Source: Tectiglobus sp965247245
GTDB lineage: Bacteria; Pseudomonadota; Alphaproteobacteria; Rhizobiales; Hyphomicrobiaceae
Reading direction: 5' to 3'
DNA length: 64,000 bases
Assembly (NCBI GenBank): GCA_965247245.1
Contig: CBDFGV010000003.1
Location: forward strand, 930,001 to 994,000
Part shown: piece by piece, positions 1 to 8,471 of the stretch
Position numbering within the stretch: position 1 is the first letter of the stretch
Layout: each line of letters starts with the position of its first letter
The notes under the pieces: generated by a model
What the model was told of the DNA's origin: nothing
Databases searched by the model: none
Seen by the model: the letters and a program-made list of their open reading frames with translations, nothing else
Program-made: the position numbers and the translations under genes

Positions 1-149
1 TCAAAACAGTGCATCCGGTCGGCCGAACGGGTGTCCCGGATGAAGTCGCGTCACTCGCTGTCTGGCTGTCCTCGGATGAGGCGGCGTTTGTAACGGGACA
101 AATCTTCACTGTGGATGGCGGGCGGACCGCCAAGTTGAGTCTGCCATGA
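1..149 (+). CDS. Short-chain dehydrogenase/reductase, C-terminal end (partial)
   Basis: The window opens inside a gene. The frame that starts at base 3 reads without a stop to TGA at 147-149. Its last residues carry the SDR ending: a G-R-x-G-x-P-x-E-V-A block, then W-L-S-S-D-E-A-A-F-V-T-G-Q and V-D-G-G. These match the C-terminal segment of classical NAD(P)-dependent SDRs; the cofactor and catalytic parts lie outside the window. The stop overlaps the next start as ATGA, so the SDR and the FAD oxidoreductase are probably translationally coupled and act in one pathway. The substrate cannot be inferred from this fragment. Confidence 0.8.
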   Translation, partial: KTVHPVGRTGVPDEVASLAVWLSSDEAAFVTGQIFTVDGGRTAKLSLP

Positions 150-1480
150 AAGTCACACGCCTTCCCCGCGATCCTGGCCCCGCTGCTTGGAACGCTATTC
201 TGCCACCGGCCGAACGTTACCCCAGCTGCGGGGGCAAGCAGACCGCAGACGTGGTGATCGTTGGCGGTGGCTTTGCCGGATTGGCCGCGGCCCGTCGGCT
301 GCATCAGCTTGCTCCGGATCTCAAGATCATAGTGCTTGAGGCGCGGCGCATTGCTGAAGGCCCGTCCGGGCGCAACTCAGGCTTCATGATCGATCTGCCC
401 CATCACTTGTCCTCCAACGACTATGCCGGTGCCCTAGAAGTAGATCGCCTGCAGACGGAGGCCAACCGGCTGGCCATCCAATTCGCGAAGCAGGCCGCAG
501 AAGACTATGGAATGCCGGAAGAAGCGGTTCGGCCTGTTGGCAAGATCAATGCTGCTGCGACCGATAAAGGGGATCACCACAACCAGGATTACGCCAGGCA
601 TCTTGGCGAAATGGGCGAGCCCTTTGAGCTTCTGGATGCCAAGGCGATGCGTGAGCTGTGCGGCTCGCAATACTACCGATCCGGCTTGTTCACACCCGGA
701 ACGGCGATGCTTCAACCGGCGCTGTACAGCCGTTGCATGGCCGACGGTCTGCACCGCAGTGGCATCACAATATTCGAAGACAGTCCAGCAATCCGGTTTG
801 AGCGCAACGGCACCGGTTGGGCCGTGGCAACCCCGAATGGTGAGGTTTCTGCGGGCACTCTAGTGCTGACGGTCAACGGGCACATTGAGAGCTTTGGCTA
901 CTTCAAGCGTCGCCTGATGCACATCTTCCTGTTTGCTTCGATGACGCGGGGGCTCTCCAGTGAAGAGATTGCGAAACTCGGTGGTGAGCGCAATTGGGGC
1001 TTCACGCCGTCTGATCCACTGGGAACCACCGTCCGTCGTATATCGGGAACTGGTGGCGATCGGATTGTCGTGAGGAACGGGTTCTCCTGGTCTCCGAATA
1101 GAACTGTTAGCGACAGTAAGCTTGATCGGGTCTGTGCGCGTCACGACCGGACATTCACCCAACGCTTTCCCGAACTGGCAGGCGTTGACATGGAGTATCG
1201 CTGGGGCGGACTTCTATGCCTCAGCCGTAACGACGCACCGGCCTTTGGTGAAATCGAGAACAACGTGTTCGCTGCCTGCTGCCAAAACGGTTTGGGCACC
1301 GCACGCGGCACACTCCATGGCATTCTGGCCGCCGAGCAGATTGTTGGCGAAACTTCGGAGCTACTTCAACGCACGCTCGCCCAGCCTGATCCCATCAAAC
1401 TGCCGCCCGAGCCCATTGCATCCATCGGAGCCAACTCGGTAATGCACTGGCAGGAGTTCCGCGCTGGAGCAGAACTGTAA
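146..1480 (+). CDS. FAD-dependent amine/amino-acid oxidoreductase (DAO family)
   Basis: A 444-residue protein with an N-terminal Rossmann FAD site near residues 35-65 (VVIVGGGFAGLAAARR, then a Glu at the end of the second strand). An S-G-R-N-S-G segment follows, as is typical of DAO-family enzymes related to gamma-glutamylputrescine oxidase and glycine or sarcosine oxidases. The family oxidises C-N bonds of amines or amino acids to imines with FAD. A C-terminal G-L-G-T-A-R-G segment matches the usual second flavin contact. It is coupled to the upstream SDR by ATGA and converges on a phosphonate-type ABC importer. An aminophosphonate is therefore an attractive substrate, but that is inference. 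No signal peptide is seen, so it should be cytoplasmic. Confidence 0.85.
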   Translation: MKVTRLPRDPGPAAWNAILPPAERYPSCGGKQTADVVIVGGGFAGLAAARRLHQLAPDLKIIVLEARRIAEGPSGRNSGFMIDLPHHLSSNDYAGALEVDRLQTEANRLAIQFAKQAAEDYGMPEEAVRPVGKINAAATDKGDHHNQDYARHLGEMGEPFELLDAKAMRELCGSQYYRSGLFTPGTAMLQPALYSRCMADGLHRSGITIFEDSPAIRFERNGTGWAVATPNGEVSAGTLVLTVNGHIESFGYFKRRLMHIFLFASMTRGLSSEEIAKLGGERNWGFTPSDPLGTTVRRISGTGGDRIVVRNGFSWSPNRTVSDSKLDRVCARHDRTFTQRFPELAGVDMEYRWGGLLCLSRNDAPAFGEIENNVFAACCQNGLGTARGTLHGILAAEQIVGETSELLQRTLAQPDPIKLPPEPIASIGANSVMHWQEFRAGAEL

Positions 1481-1674
1481 CCACTTTGCTTGGGCGCTTA
1501 CCGTAGCAAAGTCTGGCCTCAGACCACACGCGATCGTATGGTTCTGTTAAAGTGCCAACGATTGAGCGCCGTTGCAAACGACCAGCGTGATCAGCCCGGA
1601 ACGGCGGCTCAGAGATCACGCTTAACAGGCATGGCAGTTCCAAAGAATGAGCGCGTTGCCGTTAGCCTCGTAGG

Positions 1675-2487
1675 CTAAATAATGGCATGGCGAACGCGCG
1701 CTGATACCCACTCGCTGATAACGACTGTTGCGAGGATCACGAGCAGTATTAGCGAGACCTGAGTCCATGCCAGGTTTGAAATGGATGCGTCCAATTGAAG
1801 GCCCAGACCGCCTGCTCCAACTAGACCCAAAACTGTCGACTCGCGAATGTTGATATCCCACCGAAAGACAGACACACCGGCGAAGGTTGGCAAGATCTGC
1901 GGTACAATTCCAAACGCTAGCTTCTGTGTTCCGCTCGCCCCTGTCGCCTCGATTGCTTCAACCTGTTTCAAGTCGATCTCCTCAATCGCCTCGTAGAGCA
2001 GCTTGGCGCAGAAGCCGACTGAGCGCAGACCAATCGCGATAACACCGGCCAGAACACCAGGTCCGATGATGGCAACCAGCATAAGAGCCCAGATAAGTGA
2101 ATTGATCGAACGTGATGACACGATAACCAGCAGCGCGATAGCACGAACCGTCGGATGCGGTGTGGTGATACGGGCTGCCAGGAAGGCGATGGGAAAAGCA
2201 AAAATCAGTGCCAACAAGGTTCCCAAGGTTGCGATGTTGAACGTGTCCCAGATCGGCAGCCAAAGGTTGTCCATGTATGACCACTTTGGCGGCACCATGC
2301 GTGTTGCTAGATCGGCTGCCTGGGTACCGGCATCCCACACAAAGGCCCAGATTGTCTTGTCGGAAATGAGCTTCCAAGCAAAAGCGACAATGGCGAGGCC
2401 GAGCAACCAGCCGCCCCAGACAAGCCACTCCGTAGTTGTCGTTCTGAGTTTCCAAACTGGCTTATCAGGTGTTCCACTGACCGGCAT
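1675..2487 (-). CDS. phnE: Phosphonate-type ABC transporter permease (second PhnE)
   Basis: An inner-membrane permease of about 270 residues with several hydrophobic segments and the cytoplasmic EAA loop (E-A-I-E-A-T-G-A-S-G, then I-V-P-Q-I-L-P) that contacts the ATPase. It is homologous to the PhnE encoded just upstream, so the channel is probably a PhnE heterodimer. ATG at 2487 overlaps the upstream stop as TAATG, which favours coupled translation; a GTG at 2499 is an in-frame alternative adding four residues. It is the last gene of the phnD-phnC-phnE-phnE operon and converges with the FAD oxidoreductase gene. Confidence 0.9.
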   Translation of the reverse strand: MPVSGTPDKPVWKLRTTTTEWLVWGGWLLGLAIVAFAWKLISDKTIWAFVWDAGTQAADLATRMVPPKWSYMDNLWLPIWDTFNIATLGTLLALIFAFPIAFLAARITTPHPTVRAIALLVIVSSRSINSLIWALMLVAIIGPGVLAGVIAIGLRSVGFCAKLLYEAIEEIDLKQVEAIEATGASGTQKLAFGIVPQILPTFAGVSVFRWDINIRESTVLGLVGAGGLGLQLDASISNLAWTQVSLILLVILATVVISEWVSARVRHAII

Positions 2488-3308
2488 TATTGTACCCACT
2501 TGCGAAGATAGCCGGATAGGTATTCCAGCACCATGACGATGGCTATGATGGTGATGAGGATGGCAGCTGCCGTTTGGAATTCGTAGCGGTCGAAAGACGT
2601 CAACAGAGTTGCGCCTATACCGCCCCCGCCGACAATTCCGACGACGGCAGATTCACGAAAGTTGATGTCCAGTCGGTACATCGCGAGACCAATCATGCGA
2701 GGCGCAACTTGTGGCTGGACTGCGTAGTTAACCCATTGGAACCAGCCTGCCCCAGTCGACCGAATAGCCTCTGCAGGAGCCGGGTTCATGCTCTCAATAT
2801 CTTCGGCCAGCAGCTTGCCGTAAAAGCCAATCGTTGCAATCGACAGTGCCAGAAAACCAGCAAAGGGACCGAAGCCAAACAATTTGACGGCAAAGATGGC
2901 GAGGATCACTTCAGGGAATGTTCGTGATAGAGCGATAACGCCCCGACAGAAGAGATAGACGGGTGTTGGCGACAGATTTTTGGCGGCGCCGAGACCAACC
3001 GGAATAGAAAGCGCAATACCCGCAACGGTCGAAATTATGGCCATCCAGATGCTCTCGAGCAGGCCATCAACAATCGATTCCCAGCGACTGATGAAATCCG
3101 GTGGAAAGAATGACAGAACGAATTTTTGGCCCCGCGGAATTCCTTCAGCCACCCGAGCCCAGTTGACGTCCATGGTGCCAAACGCCGTCGCAAGATACGC
3201 GGCGACACCGATCCATAGCAGCCACCGCAAGAGTGAGCTCTTGATAAAAGGCGGCTTCTTCCAGCTTGTGGGATAGCTTGCCGTTGCCGACGCGCCGGTA
3301 TCAGTCAT
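2487..3308 (-). CDS. phnE: Phosphonate-type ABC transporter permease (first PhnE)
   Basis: A 273-residue integral membrane protein of the PhnE family (binding-protein-dependent permease). The hydrophilic N-terminus of about 25 residues is followed by a membrane segment, a large periplasmic loop and a bundle of membrane segments with the EAA loop (A-E-A-I-R-S-T-G-A-G-W). It should form the import channel for a phosphonate, phosphite or phosphate ester with the second PhnE and PhnC. Its start overlaps the phnC stop (ATGA) and its stop overlaps the next start, so the ATPase and both permeases are one coupled unit. Confidence 0.9.
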   Translation of the reverse strand: MTDTGASATASYPTSWKKPPFIKSSLLRWLLWIGVAAYLATAFGTMDVNWARVAEGIPRGQKFVLSFFPPDFISRWESIVDGLLESIWMAIISTVAGIALSIPVGLGAAKNLSPTPVYLFCRGVIALSRTFPEVILAIFAVKLFGFGPFAGFLALSIATIGFYGKLLAEDIESMNPAPAEAIRSTGAGWFQWVNYAVQPQVAPRMIGLAMYRLDINFRESAVVGIVGGGGIGATLLTSFDRYEFQTAAAILITIIAIVMVLEYLSGYLRKWVQ

Positions 3309-4150
3309 GACTGTGACACCGTCTCTTTAGCTCCGCGCAGCTTATCAGCTGCATCCTTGCGAGCTGCATCCTCCTCGTCTTCAACGTCAACCGGGTCGAT
3401 GGTCGCTTCCCAATCCTCCTCGCCGTAGATATCCGTCAGAACATCTGTCGTCAGGCCCGATGGCGCTCCGTCGTAAACAATTTCGCCAAGTCGAAGCCCG
3501 ACAATCCGCTCGGCAAACAGTTGTGCCAGAAGGACATCATGAATGTTAATGATGGCAGTGAGGCCCCGCTCTTCGCAGAGTTCACAAATCAGGCGCATAA
3601 TTTGCCGAGAGGTCTTTGGGTCCAGACTGGCGGTCGGCTCATCCACCAACAGCAAGTCAGGATTCTGGATCAAGGCGCGCGCAATTCCGACGCGTTGCCG
3701 CTGACCGCCAGAAAGTTCATCTGCCCGCTTGTCGACCATCTGAGAAAGGCCGACACGATCCAGAAGTCGGAACGCTTCGCTGATATCATCCGGGGGAAAT
3801 TTGCGAAACCAACTTTGCCAAAAGCCGACGTAACCTAGTCGTCCTGAAAGAACATTCTCCATTACGGTCAGGCGCTCAACAAGGGCGTACTCCTGGAAGA
3901 TCATCCCCATACGCCGGCGCGCTTTGCGCAAAGCACTCTGAGATAGCGATGTCAGCTCGAGATCGTTGAGTGTTACCTTGCCTGACGTCGGCTCGACGAG
4001 CCTGTTGACGCATCGGATCAATGTTGACTTGCCAGCACCAGAGGGGCCGATAAGAGCTACCACTTGCCCATCAGGAACTTCCAGGTCGACGCCTTTGAGG
4101 GCGAGGTCACCAGTTCTGTAACGCTTGGTCAGTGTTTCGAGACGCAGCAT
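3305..4150 (-). CDS. phnC: Phosphonate-type ABC transporter ATP-binding protein
   Basis: A 281-residue ABC ATPase of the PhnC family. Walker A is GPSGAGKST at residues 35-43, the signature is LSGGQRQRVGIARAL near the middle, Walker B is LLLVDEPTASLD, and the switch His lies in N-I-H-D. It energises the two adjacent PhnE permeases. The acidic, charged tail of about 35 residues after the ATPase domain is longer than in many PhnC proteins and has no recognised function. The gene sits 109 bases downstream of phnD, separated by a strong stem-loop, and overlaps phnE by ATGA. Confidence 0.93.
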   Translation of the reverse strand: MLRLETLTKRYRTGDLALKGVDLEVPDGQVVALIGPSGAGKSTLIRCVNRLVEPTSGKVTLNDLELTSLSQSALRKARRRMGMIFQEYALVERLTVMENVLSGRLGYVGFWQSWFRKFPPDDISEAFRLLDRVGLSQMVDKRADELSGGQRQRVGIARALIQNPDLLLVDEPTASLDPKTSRQIMRLICELCEERGLTAIINIHDVLLAQLFAERIVGLRLGEIVYDGAPSGLTTDVLTDIYGEEDWEATIDPVDVEDEEDAARKDAADKLRGAKETVSQS

Positions 4151-4187
4151 GAAGTCCCCTGAGAGAGCCAGCCAAAGTTGTTGCTAA

Positions 4188-4217
4188 GCCCACCATTGAT
4201 CTTCATCAACGGTGGGC
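4188..4217 (-). terminator. Stem-loop between phnD and phnC
   Basis: A hairpin with arms at 4188-4200 and 4205-4217: 13 pairs including one G-T wobble, closing a four-base loop. On the transcribed strand no run of T follows, so it is not a classical intrinsic terminator. At this position, directly after a binding-protein gene and before the ATPase gene, such hairpins usually protect the upstream message from 3' decay or cause partial termination. Either makes more binding protein than membrane subunits. The structure is seen directly; the role is inferred. Confidence 0.75.
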
Positions 4218-4259
4218 TTCAGCGCAGTTGTTCTCTTGGAAAGCAGCTAAAATTTTTGA

Positions 4260-5222
4260 CTACTTGCACTCGTACTTGACGCCATTCGCTGCATCGATCT
4301 GGCGGATCACGGCCCAGTCACTCTTGTGGTGAATACCGATAAAGCGACCCTCTTTCTTGAACTCTTTCTGAAGGTCTGATCCTTCCCAGGGGAATGTAAA
4401 GAATGCCTGCTTGATCTTGGCCACGACCTCCGGGTGAAGATTGTGAGCATGACCATAACCCGTTGTCGGGAACGTTTGAGATTTGTAGATCGAGCGGATC
4501 TTGCTTGGGTCAACTGCTTTACGGCGGATCATGCGCTTGAGTACTGAGTTGGCAACAGCGGCAGCCTCGTAGTCTTTGTTCGCGACACCAAGAATAGAGT
4601 TGTCGTGTTTACCCGAAAACGTCGTCTTGAAGTCTTCCTTCGCGATCAGCTTGAAGTTGCTCTTGAGGATCGCTGAGGGCGCCTTGAAGCCTGAGTTCGA
4701 GGTCGGGGAAGTAAACGCTAAAGTCTTGCCTTTGAGATCGTTCGGAGACTGAATTGGGCTGTCGGCTGGAACAATAATCTCCATCTCATAGCCAAACGAG
4801 CCATCTTTGGCAGCCATCATCGCGAATGGAACGAGACCGGCACAAGAGACCGCTACCGGATTGCCGCCCGTATTGACGCCGGCAACATGCAAGCGCCCAG
4901 AGCGCATGGCTTCATATTGAGCCGCATAAGATTGAACCGGGAAGAAAACGACTTTCTTTCCGGTCACTTTAGACATGTGCTTGATAAAGCCGTCCCAGAC
5001 CTTGGCATACACGGCAGGGTCTTCAACCGGAGTATATGAAAAAATAATCGTGCCCGGATTGGCCCACTTGGAGGAATCCGTTGGCAGGTCGGCAACTTGG
5101 TCATAGTTTTGATCACAGTAACGCTTGTCGAGAGTACCGCGATGGCATTCCTGAGCACTCGCCACACCAGCCGGCAGTGCGAGCGAAAGGGCAAGCAAAC
5201 CAGCCCCAAACAGTCTCTTCAT
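4260..5222 (-). CDS. phnD: Periplasmic phosphonate/phosphite/phosphate-binding protein
   Basis: A solute-binding protein of the PhnD family, about 320 residues. The chosen ATG at 5222 is preceded by a good GGAGG site and begins a clear Sec signal peptide (M-K-R-L-F, a hydrophobic stretch, then cleavage near A-S-A-Q). Longer in-frame starts upstream have no such site. Family marks are the S-Y-T-P-V-E-D start of the first lobe, Y-E-A-M-R-S-G-R-L, V-N-T-G-G-N-P-V-A, and the ligand-binding T-S-P-T-S-N-S-G segment in the second lobe. It captures the ligand for the phnCEE permease. The exact ligand cannot be told from sequence. Confidence 0.92.
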   Translation of the reverse strand: MKRLFGAGLLALSLALPAGVASAQECHRGTLDKRYCDQNYDQVADLPTDSSKWANPGTIIFSYTPVEDPAVYAKVWDGFIKHMSKVTGKKVVFFPVQSYAAQYEAMRSGRLHVAGVNTGGNPVAVSCAGLVPFAMMAAKDGSFGYEMEIIVPADSPIQSPNDLKGKTLAFTSPTSNSGFKAPSAILKSNFKLIAKEDFKTTFSGKHDNSILGVANKDYEAAAVANSVLKRMIRRKAVDPSKIRSIYKSQTFPTTGYGHAHNLHPEVVAKIKQAFFTFPWEGSDLQKEFKKEGRFIGIHHKSDWAVIRQIDAANGVKYECK

Positions 5223-5399
5223 ATTCGTTTCCTCCCAATGTTTTTTTCGGCTGCCTGCTGACAATAATCTCGCAGTACTGCCGAAAGACATAATGGAGAA
5301 CGTTTTGAGGAATGGCCAGCGACTTCACACACAATCTGAACAATTTGCATCGCTGGAAGCTCATGGTAACCCAGCGCATTCGCCTGAGTTAGGATAGCA
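5223..5399. promoter_or_regulatory. Divergent intergenic region between phnD and the HAD gene
   Basis: This 177-base region must hold promoters for the leftward phn operon and the rightward HAD gene. It contains a perfect 10-base palindrome, GCAGTACTGC, at 5272-5281, about 50 bases upstream of phnD, which could be an operator but could also be chance. I could not find two properly spaced PhoB half-sites. The HAD gene has an AGGA site just before its ATG at 5400. Confidence 0.4.
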
Positions 5400-6314
5400 A
5401 TGACGACCCCAAAGACTTGCACTGCTGAATGGATATTCTCGCGCTATGAGCAGATCAGAGAGCGTTTGCCCAAAGCCAAGTTCAAGACGACTTATTCGGC
5501 GCACCAGGATCTTTCCGCTCTAACAGATCAATTCGATGCATTCCTTTTTGATTCCTTTGGTGTTCTGAATGCCGGCGAAACACCGATACCCCACGCCGCG
5601 GTACGCATCGGAAAGTTGCGTGCAGCCGGCAAGCAGGTGCTAGTCCTCACGAATGCCGCCACTGGTCCGTTGTCGGGCTTAACCGAGAAGTATGCAATGC
5701 TCGGATTCGATTTTTCGATTGAGGAAATCGTGAGTAGTCGGGAGGTGCTGCAGAAGAACCTGGCTGCTTATGACCGAGATATGCTTTGGGCTATTGCTGC
5801 ACCGGCCTCCTCAGAGATTGACGAACTCGGCGTTAGAGCAAAGCGCATCGCAACCGATGAGCAACTTTTCTCCGCAGCAGATGGCTTTGTCCTGTTGAGC
5901 AGCTCGGGATGGAACTCCGAAATGCAGGATTTGCTTTGCAGGTCGCTGCAGCAGCGGCCGCGACCTATTCTAGTCGGCAATCCCGACCTTGCAGCCCCGC
6001 GGGAGGATTGGTTCTCGTTCGAGCCAGGAAGTTATGCGCACGCGATCACCGACAAAACAGGCATTGTGCCAGAGTACTTCGGCAAGCCGTTTGCGAATGC
6101 ATTTGAGGAAGCGATCAGGAGACTTGATCCAGAGACACCACGAGATCGAATTGCAATGGTTGGTGACACACTGCACACCGACATTCTTGGTGGCGCTGCG
6201 GCAGGCCTCGGAACCATTCTCGTGACAGACCACGGTGTATTGAAGGATCTAAACCTTGCTGATTGCATCAACACAGCAATGATAGTCCCGGACTACGTCA
6301 TCCCAAAGATTTAA
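5400..6314 (+). CDS. HAD-superfamily hydrolase, subfamily IIA-like, atypical motif I
   Basis: A 304-residue HAD-fold protein, probably of the NagD-like IIA group (resembling TIGR01459). Motif I is D51-S-F53-G-V, with nucleophile Asp51. Motif II is V-L-V-L-T-N, motif III is the Lys of G-K-P-F, and motif IV is M-V-G-D-T-x-x-T-D. The residue two after the nucleophile, the acid/base Asp of ordinary HAD phosphatases, is Phe. In the C-P-cleaving HAD phosphonatase PhnX that position is Ala. Being divergent from phnD, the enzyme may act on the imported compound; whether it cuts C-P or P-O bonds is unknown. Confidence 0.8.
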   Translation: MTTPKTCTAEWIFSRYEQIRERLPKAKFKTTYSAHQDLSALTDQFDAFLFDSFGVLNAGETPIPHAAVRIGKLRAAGKQVLVLTNAATGPLSGLTEKYAMLGFDFSIEEIVSSREVLQKNLAAYDRDMLWAIAAPASSEIDELGVRAKRIATDEQLFSAADGFVLLSSSGWNSEMQDLLCRSLQQRPRPILVGNPDLAAPREDWFSFEPGSYAHAITDKTGIVPEYFGKPFANAFEEAIRRLDPETPRDRIAMVGDTLHTDILGGAAAGLGTILVTDHGVLKDLNLADCINTAMIVPDYVIPKI

Positions 6315-6371
6315 CGCATAGCAGATTCAAATTCATACAAGCCGTGCGCCCATCAATAGCATTGCGCTAGC

Positions 6372-8021
6372 TCAATCGGTATCGATCTCAAGAAGTCTTG
6401 TTTCGGCCAGTTCACCTGCACGTTCCAGGATTGGATAAGCGACTGACGTAATGTGACTGTTAATGCGTTTCAAATCACGCAGTATGTCAAGGTGAAGTGA
6501 GCTTGAGTCAATCGACTGCGCTGTTCCCCGGCCGAGACGCTCAAAATGGCGCTCAATCGACGACCGCTCCTTTTCTCGAATACTTGTCTTCTGTGCGAGC
6601 AGCTCGCGAGCTAGTTGCACGTCGCCCGTCATGAAGACATGGATAGCGCGTTGGAGGTTGCCCTTCACCTCGACATGAAAACTGCCAAGTTCTTGCAGCC
6701 CTTCCTCAGAGAATACGGCCTTAGCACGCTTCTTTTTGGCAGCAAGCTCCATCAAGTTCTTATCAATGATATCGCCGATATGCTCGAGATTAGTCGCAAA
6801 GCTCAAGATCTCGATGGCACGACTGCTTTCATCGTCATCAAGCTCTTCCCGCATTAAACGTGCAAGGTAGAGTTTGACGCCGTCGTGCAGCTGATCGACC
6901 TCATCATCCATTGCCTCAACTTGTTTGCGTTGTTCTGCGTTGTCATCTTGAAAGACATCGAAGGAGCGCTCGAGCATATCTTCGATAGCATCTCCAATGC
7001 GCAGGGTTTCACGCGTTGCACACGCCAAAGCGACACTTGGGCTGTCGAGGGCATCTTCCTGTAAGTTCGTTTTAAATTGCGCGAGAGCCGGAGATGCTGG
7101 TTCGGGAAAGAACCTGGTTACAATCGCAGTAATTGTCGCCACCCAGGGCAGCGCGATCAGTGCAAGAGCCAAATTGAATAGTGTATGAAAATGCGCAACA
7201 AGCAGTTGGCCATTGAGACCAGACTGCACACCATACGCTGCCAGCATGTCCGACGCCGGCACAACCAGTAGAACCCCGGCACCGCGAATAGTGGCATTTG
7301 CCATCGCTGGGACCTTCGCGGCAGGTGGTTGCAACCAAGTCGCCATCACGGGTAGCAGGCCGCCTCCAAGATTGGCGCCAAGCACAAGGATCATGGCTTG
7401 TTCAAAAGAGATCGCATCAGCACCTGCGAGTGCGCTCACCAGCAAGACAATCGCGACACTCGAATGCACCAAGACTGTAATCGCTGCAGTTACGATAATC
7501 ATCAGCAGCGGCTCACCCGCGCCTGCCGCCATAATCGACTCTGTCACGTTTGATGCAGCCAGCGGCTTTGCGGCTGAGCTGATGCCTTGCAGAGCCAAGG
7601 TGATGAGACCCAATCCCAGAAGGCCCCGGCCAACATTGCGGTATCGCGCCCTTTGCGAGGACAGAAAAATGATCACACCGGCCGCAACAAGTAGAGGAGA
7701 CAGAACTTCCACACGCTGAGTGAAGATTTGAACGACAAGTGTTGTCCCAATGTCTGCACCGAGCAGAATCGCGAGCGCCATGGCACCTGTTATCGCGCCC
7801 GAATTGGCAAATGACACAACAAGCATCGCCGTTGCGGTGCTGCTCTGAAGACAAGCTGTAGCCACCACACCAGCAAGAAGCGCCTTCAATCGATTCGCCA
7901 GTGCGTTGGCAACCAACCATCTGAGCTCGGCACCAAAACTCCGGGTAACCGCAGTTCGCACCATCCGAATGCCCCAAAGCAGAAGTGCTACACTGCCAAC
8001 AATATTAATAAGGGTCGTCAA
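6372..8021 (-). CDS. Na+/phosphate cotransporter-family protein with PhoU-like tail
   Basis: A 549-residue protein of the NptA/YjbB type. The N-terminal ~310 residues hold two inverted membrane repeats, with the first Q-S-S motif in C-L-Q-S-S-T-A-T. At the equivalent place in the second repeat the sequence is V-H-S-S, a His for the usual Gln. The C-terminal ~220 residues are helical and charged like PhoU. The family moves phosphate with Na+, and E. coli YjbB exports phosphate. The first start is TTG at 8021, eleven bases after GAGGA; the next in-frame Met is about 20 codons later, inside the first membrane segment. The gene converges with the HAD gene. Confidence 0.88.
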   Translation of the reverse strand: MTTLINIVGSVALLLWGIRMVRTAVTRSFGAELRWLVANALANRLKALLAGVVATACLQSSTATAMLVVSFANSGAITGAMALAILLGADIGTTLVVQIFTQRVEVLSPLLVAAGVIIFLSSQRARYRNVGRGLLGLGLITLALQGISSAAKPLAASNVTESIMAAGAGEPLLMIIVTAAITVLVHSSVAIVLLVSALAGADAISFEQAMILVLGANLGGGLLPVMATWLQPPAAKVPAMANATIRGAGVLLVVPASDMLAAYGVQSGLNGQLLVAHFHTLFNLALALIALPWVATITAIVTRFFPEPASPALAQFKTNLQEDALDSPSVALACATRETLRIGDAIEDMLERSFDVFQDDNAEQRKQVEAMDDEVDQLHDGVKLYLARLMREELDDDESSRAIEILSFATNLEHIGDIIDKNLMELAAKKKRAKAVFSEEGLQELGSFHVEVKGNLQRAIHVFMTGDVQLARELLAQKTSIREKERSSIERHFERLGRGTAQSIDSSSLHLDILRDLKRINSHITSVAYPILERAGELAETRLLEIDTD

Positions 8022-8066
8022 GTCAGAGCTTATCCTCTTTTGGGCATCGTTGGCGTAAAGCTGGGC

Positions 8067-8075
8067 ATTATAGCA
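8067..8075 (-). promoter_or_regulatory. Extended -10 promoter for the Na/Pi cotransporter gene
   Basis: On the minus strand the sequence TGCTATAAT fits the extended -10 consensus TGnTATAAT. Transcription would start about 7 bases downstream and leave a leader of roughly 40 bases before the TTG start at 8021. No well-spaced -35 hexamer is visible, which extended -10 promoters do not need. Confidence 0.45.
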
Positions 8076-8471
8076 TCAATCCGATGTCCAATTGCTAGAC
8101 TAAGGTCCAACCCATGCTGCGCTGCAACAGCTGTCCTCAAAAGCCATGCTGAGCTGAGGAGAACAATCGATAAGTGGCGGCGCATCGCACTAGATTTGCC
8201 TCGCGAGCTTAAGCATCAACGATTCGAGAGTTCTGCGAACAGGCAACATCCACGATTCTCACTCCAGTTCGCGGTCTACGAAGATGGGCGTGGCTGATGT
8301 TCAAAAATGGTTGGAGCATTGAGTTGGGGTTTGGGCGTTCATGTACATCGAAGAGCACTCGTTCATTGCATAACGAACGTTGCAGCAATGCGTTGAACGG
8401 CGCTGCGGCGTACTCACCAGACTGAACTACTGATCGCTGGCTCCTTAAGCAGACTCTGTTATCTTGGATGA
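8076..8471. other. Intergenic region without a recognisable gene
   Basis: About 400 bases between the leftward Na/Pi gene and the rightward MFS gene. Short open frames occur on both strands, but none has a convincing ribosome site, domain or coding look. No strong hairpin was seen. It probably holds the MFS promoter. Confidence 0.5.

Noticed and set aside
5223..5399. PhoB box upstream of phnD
   Set aside because: No two CTGTCAT-like half-sites with 4-base spacing on either strand; single partial matches only.
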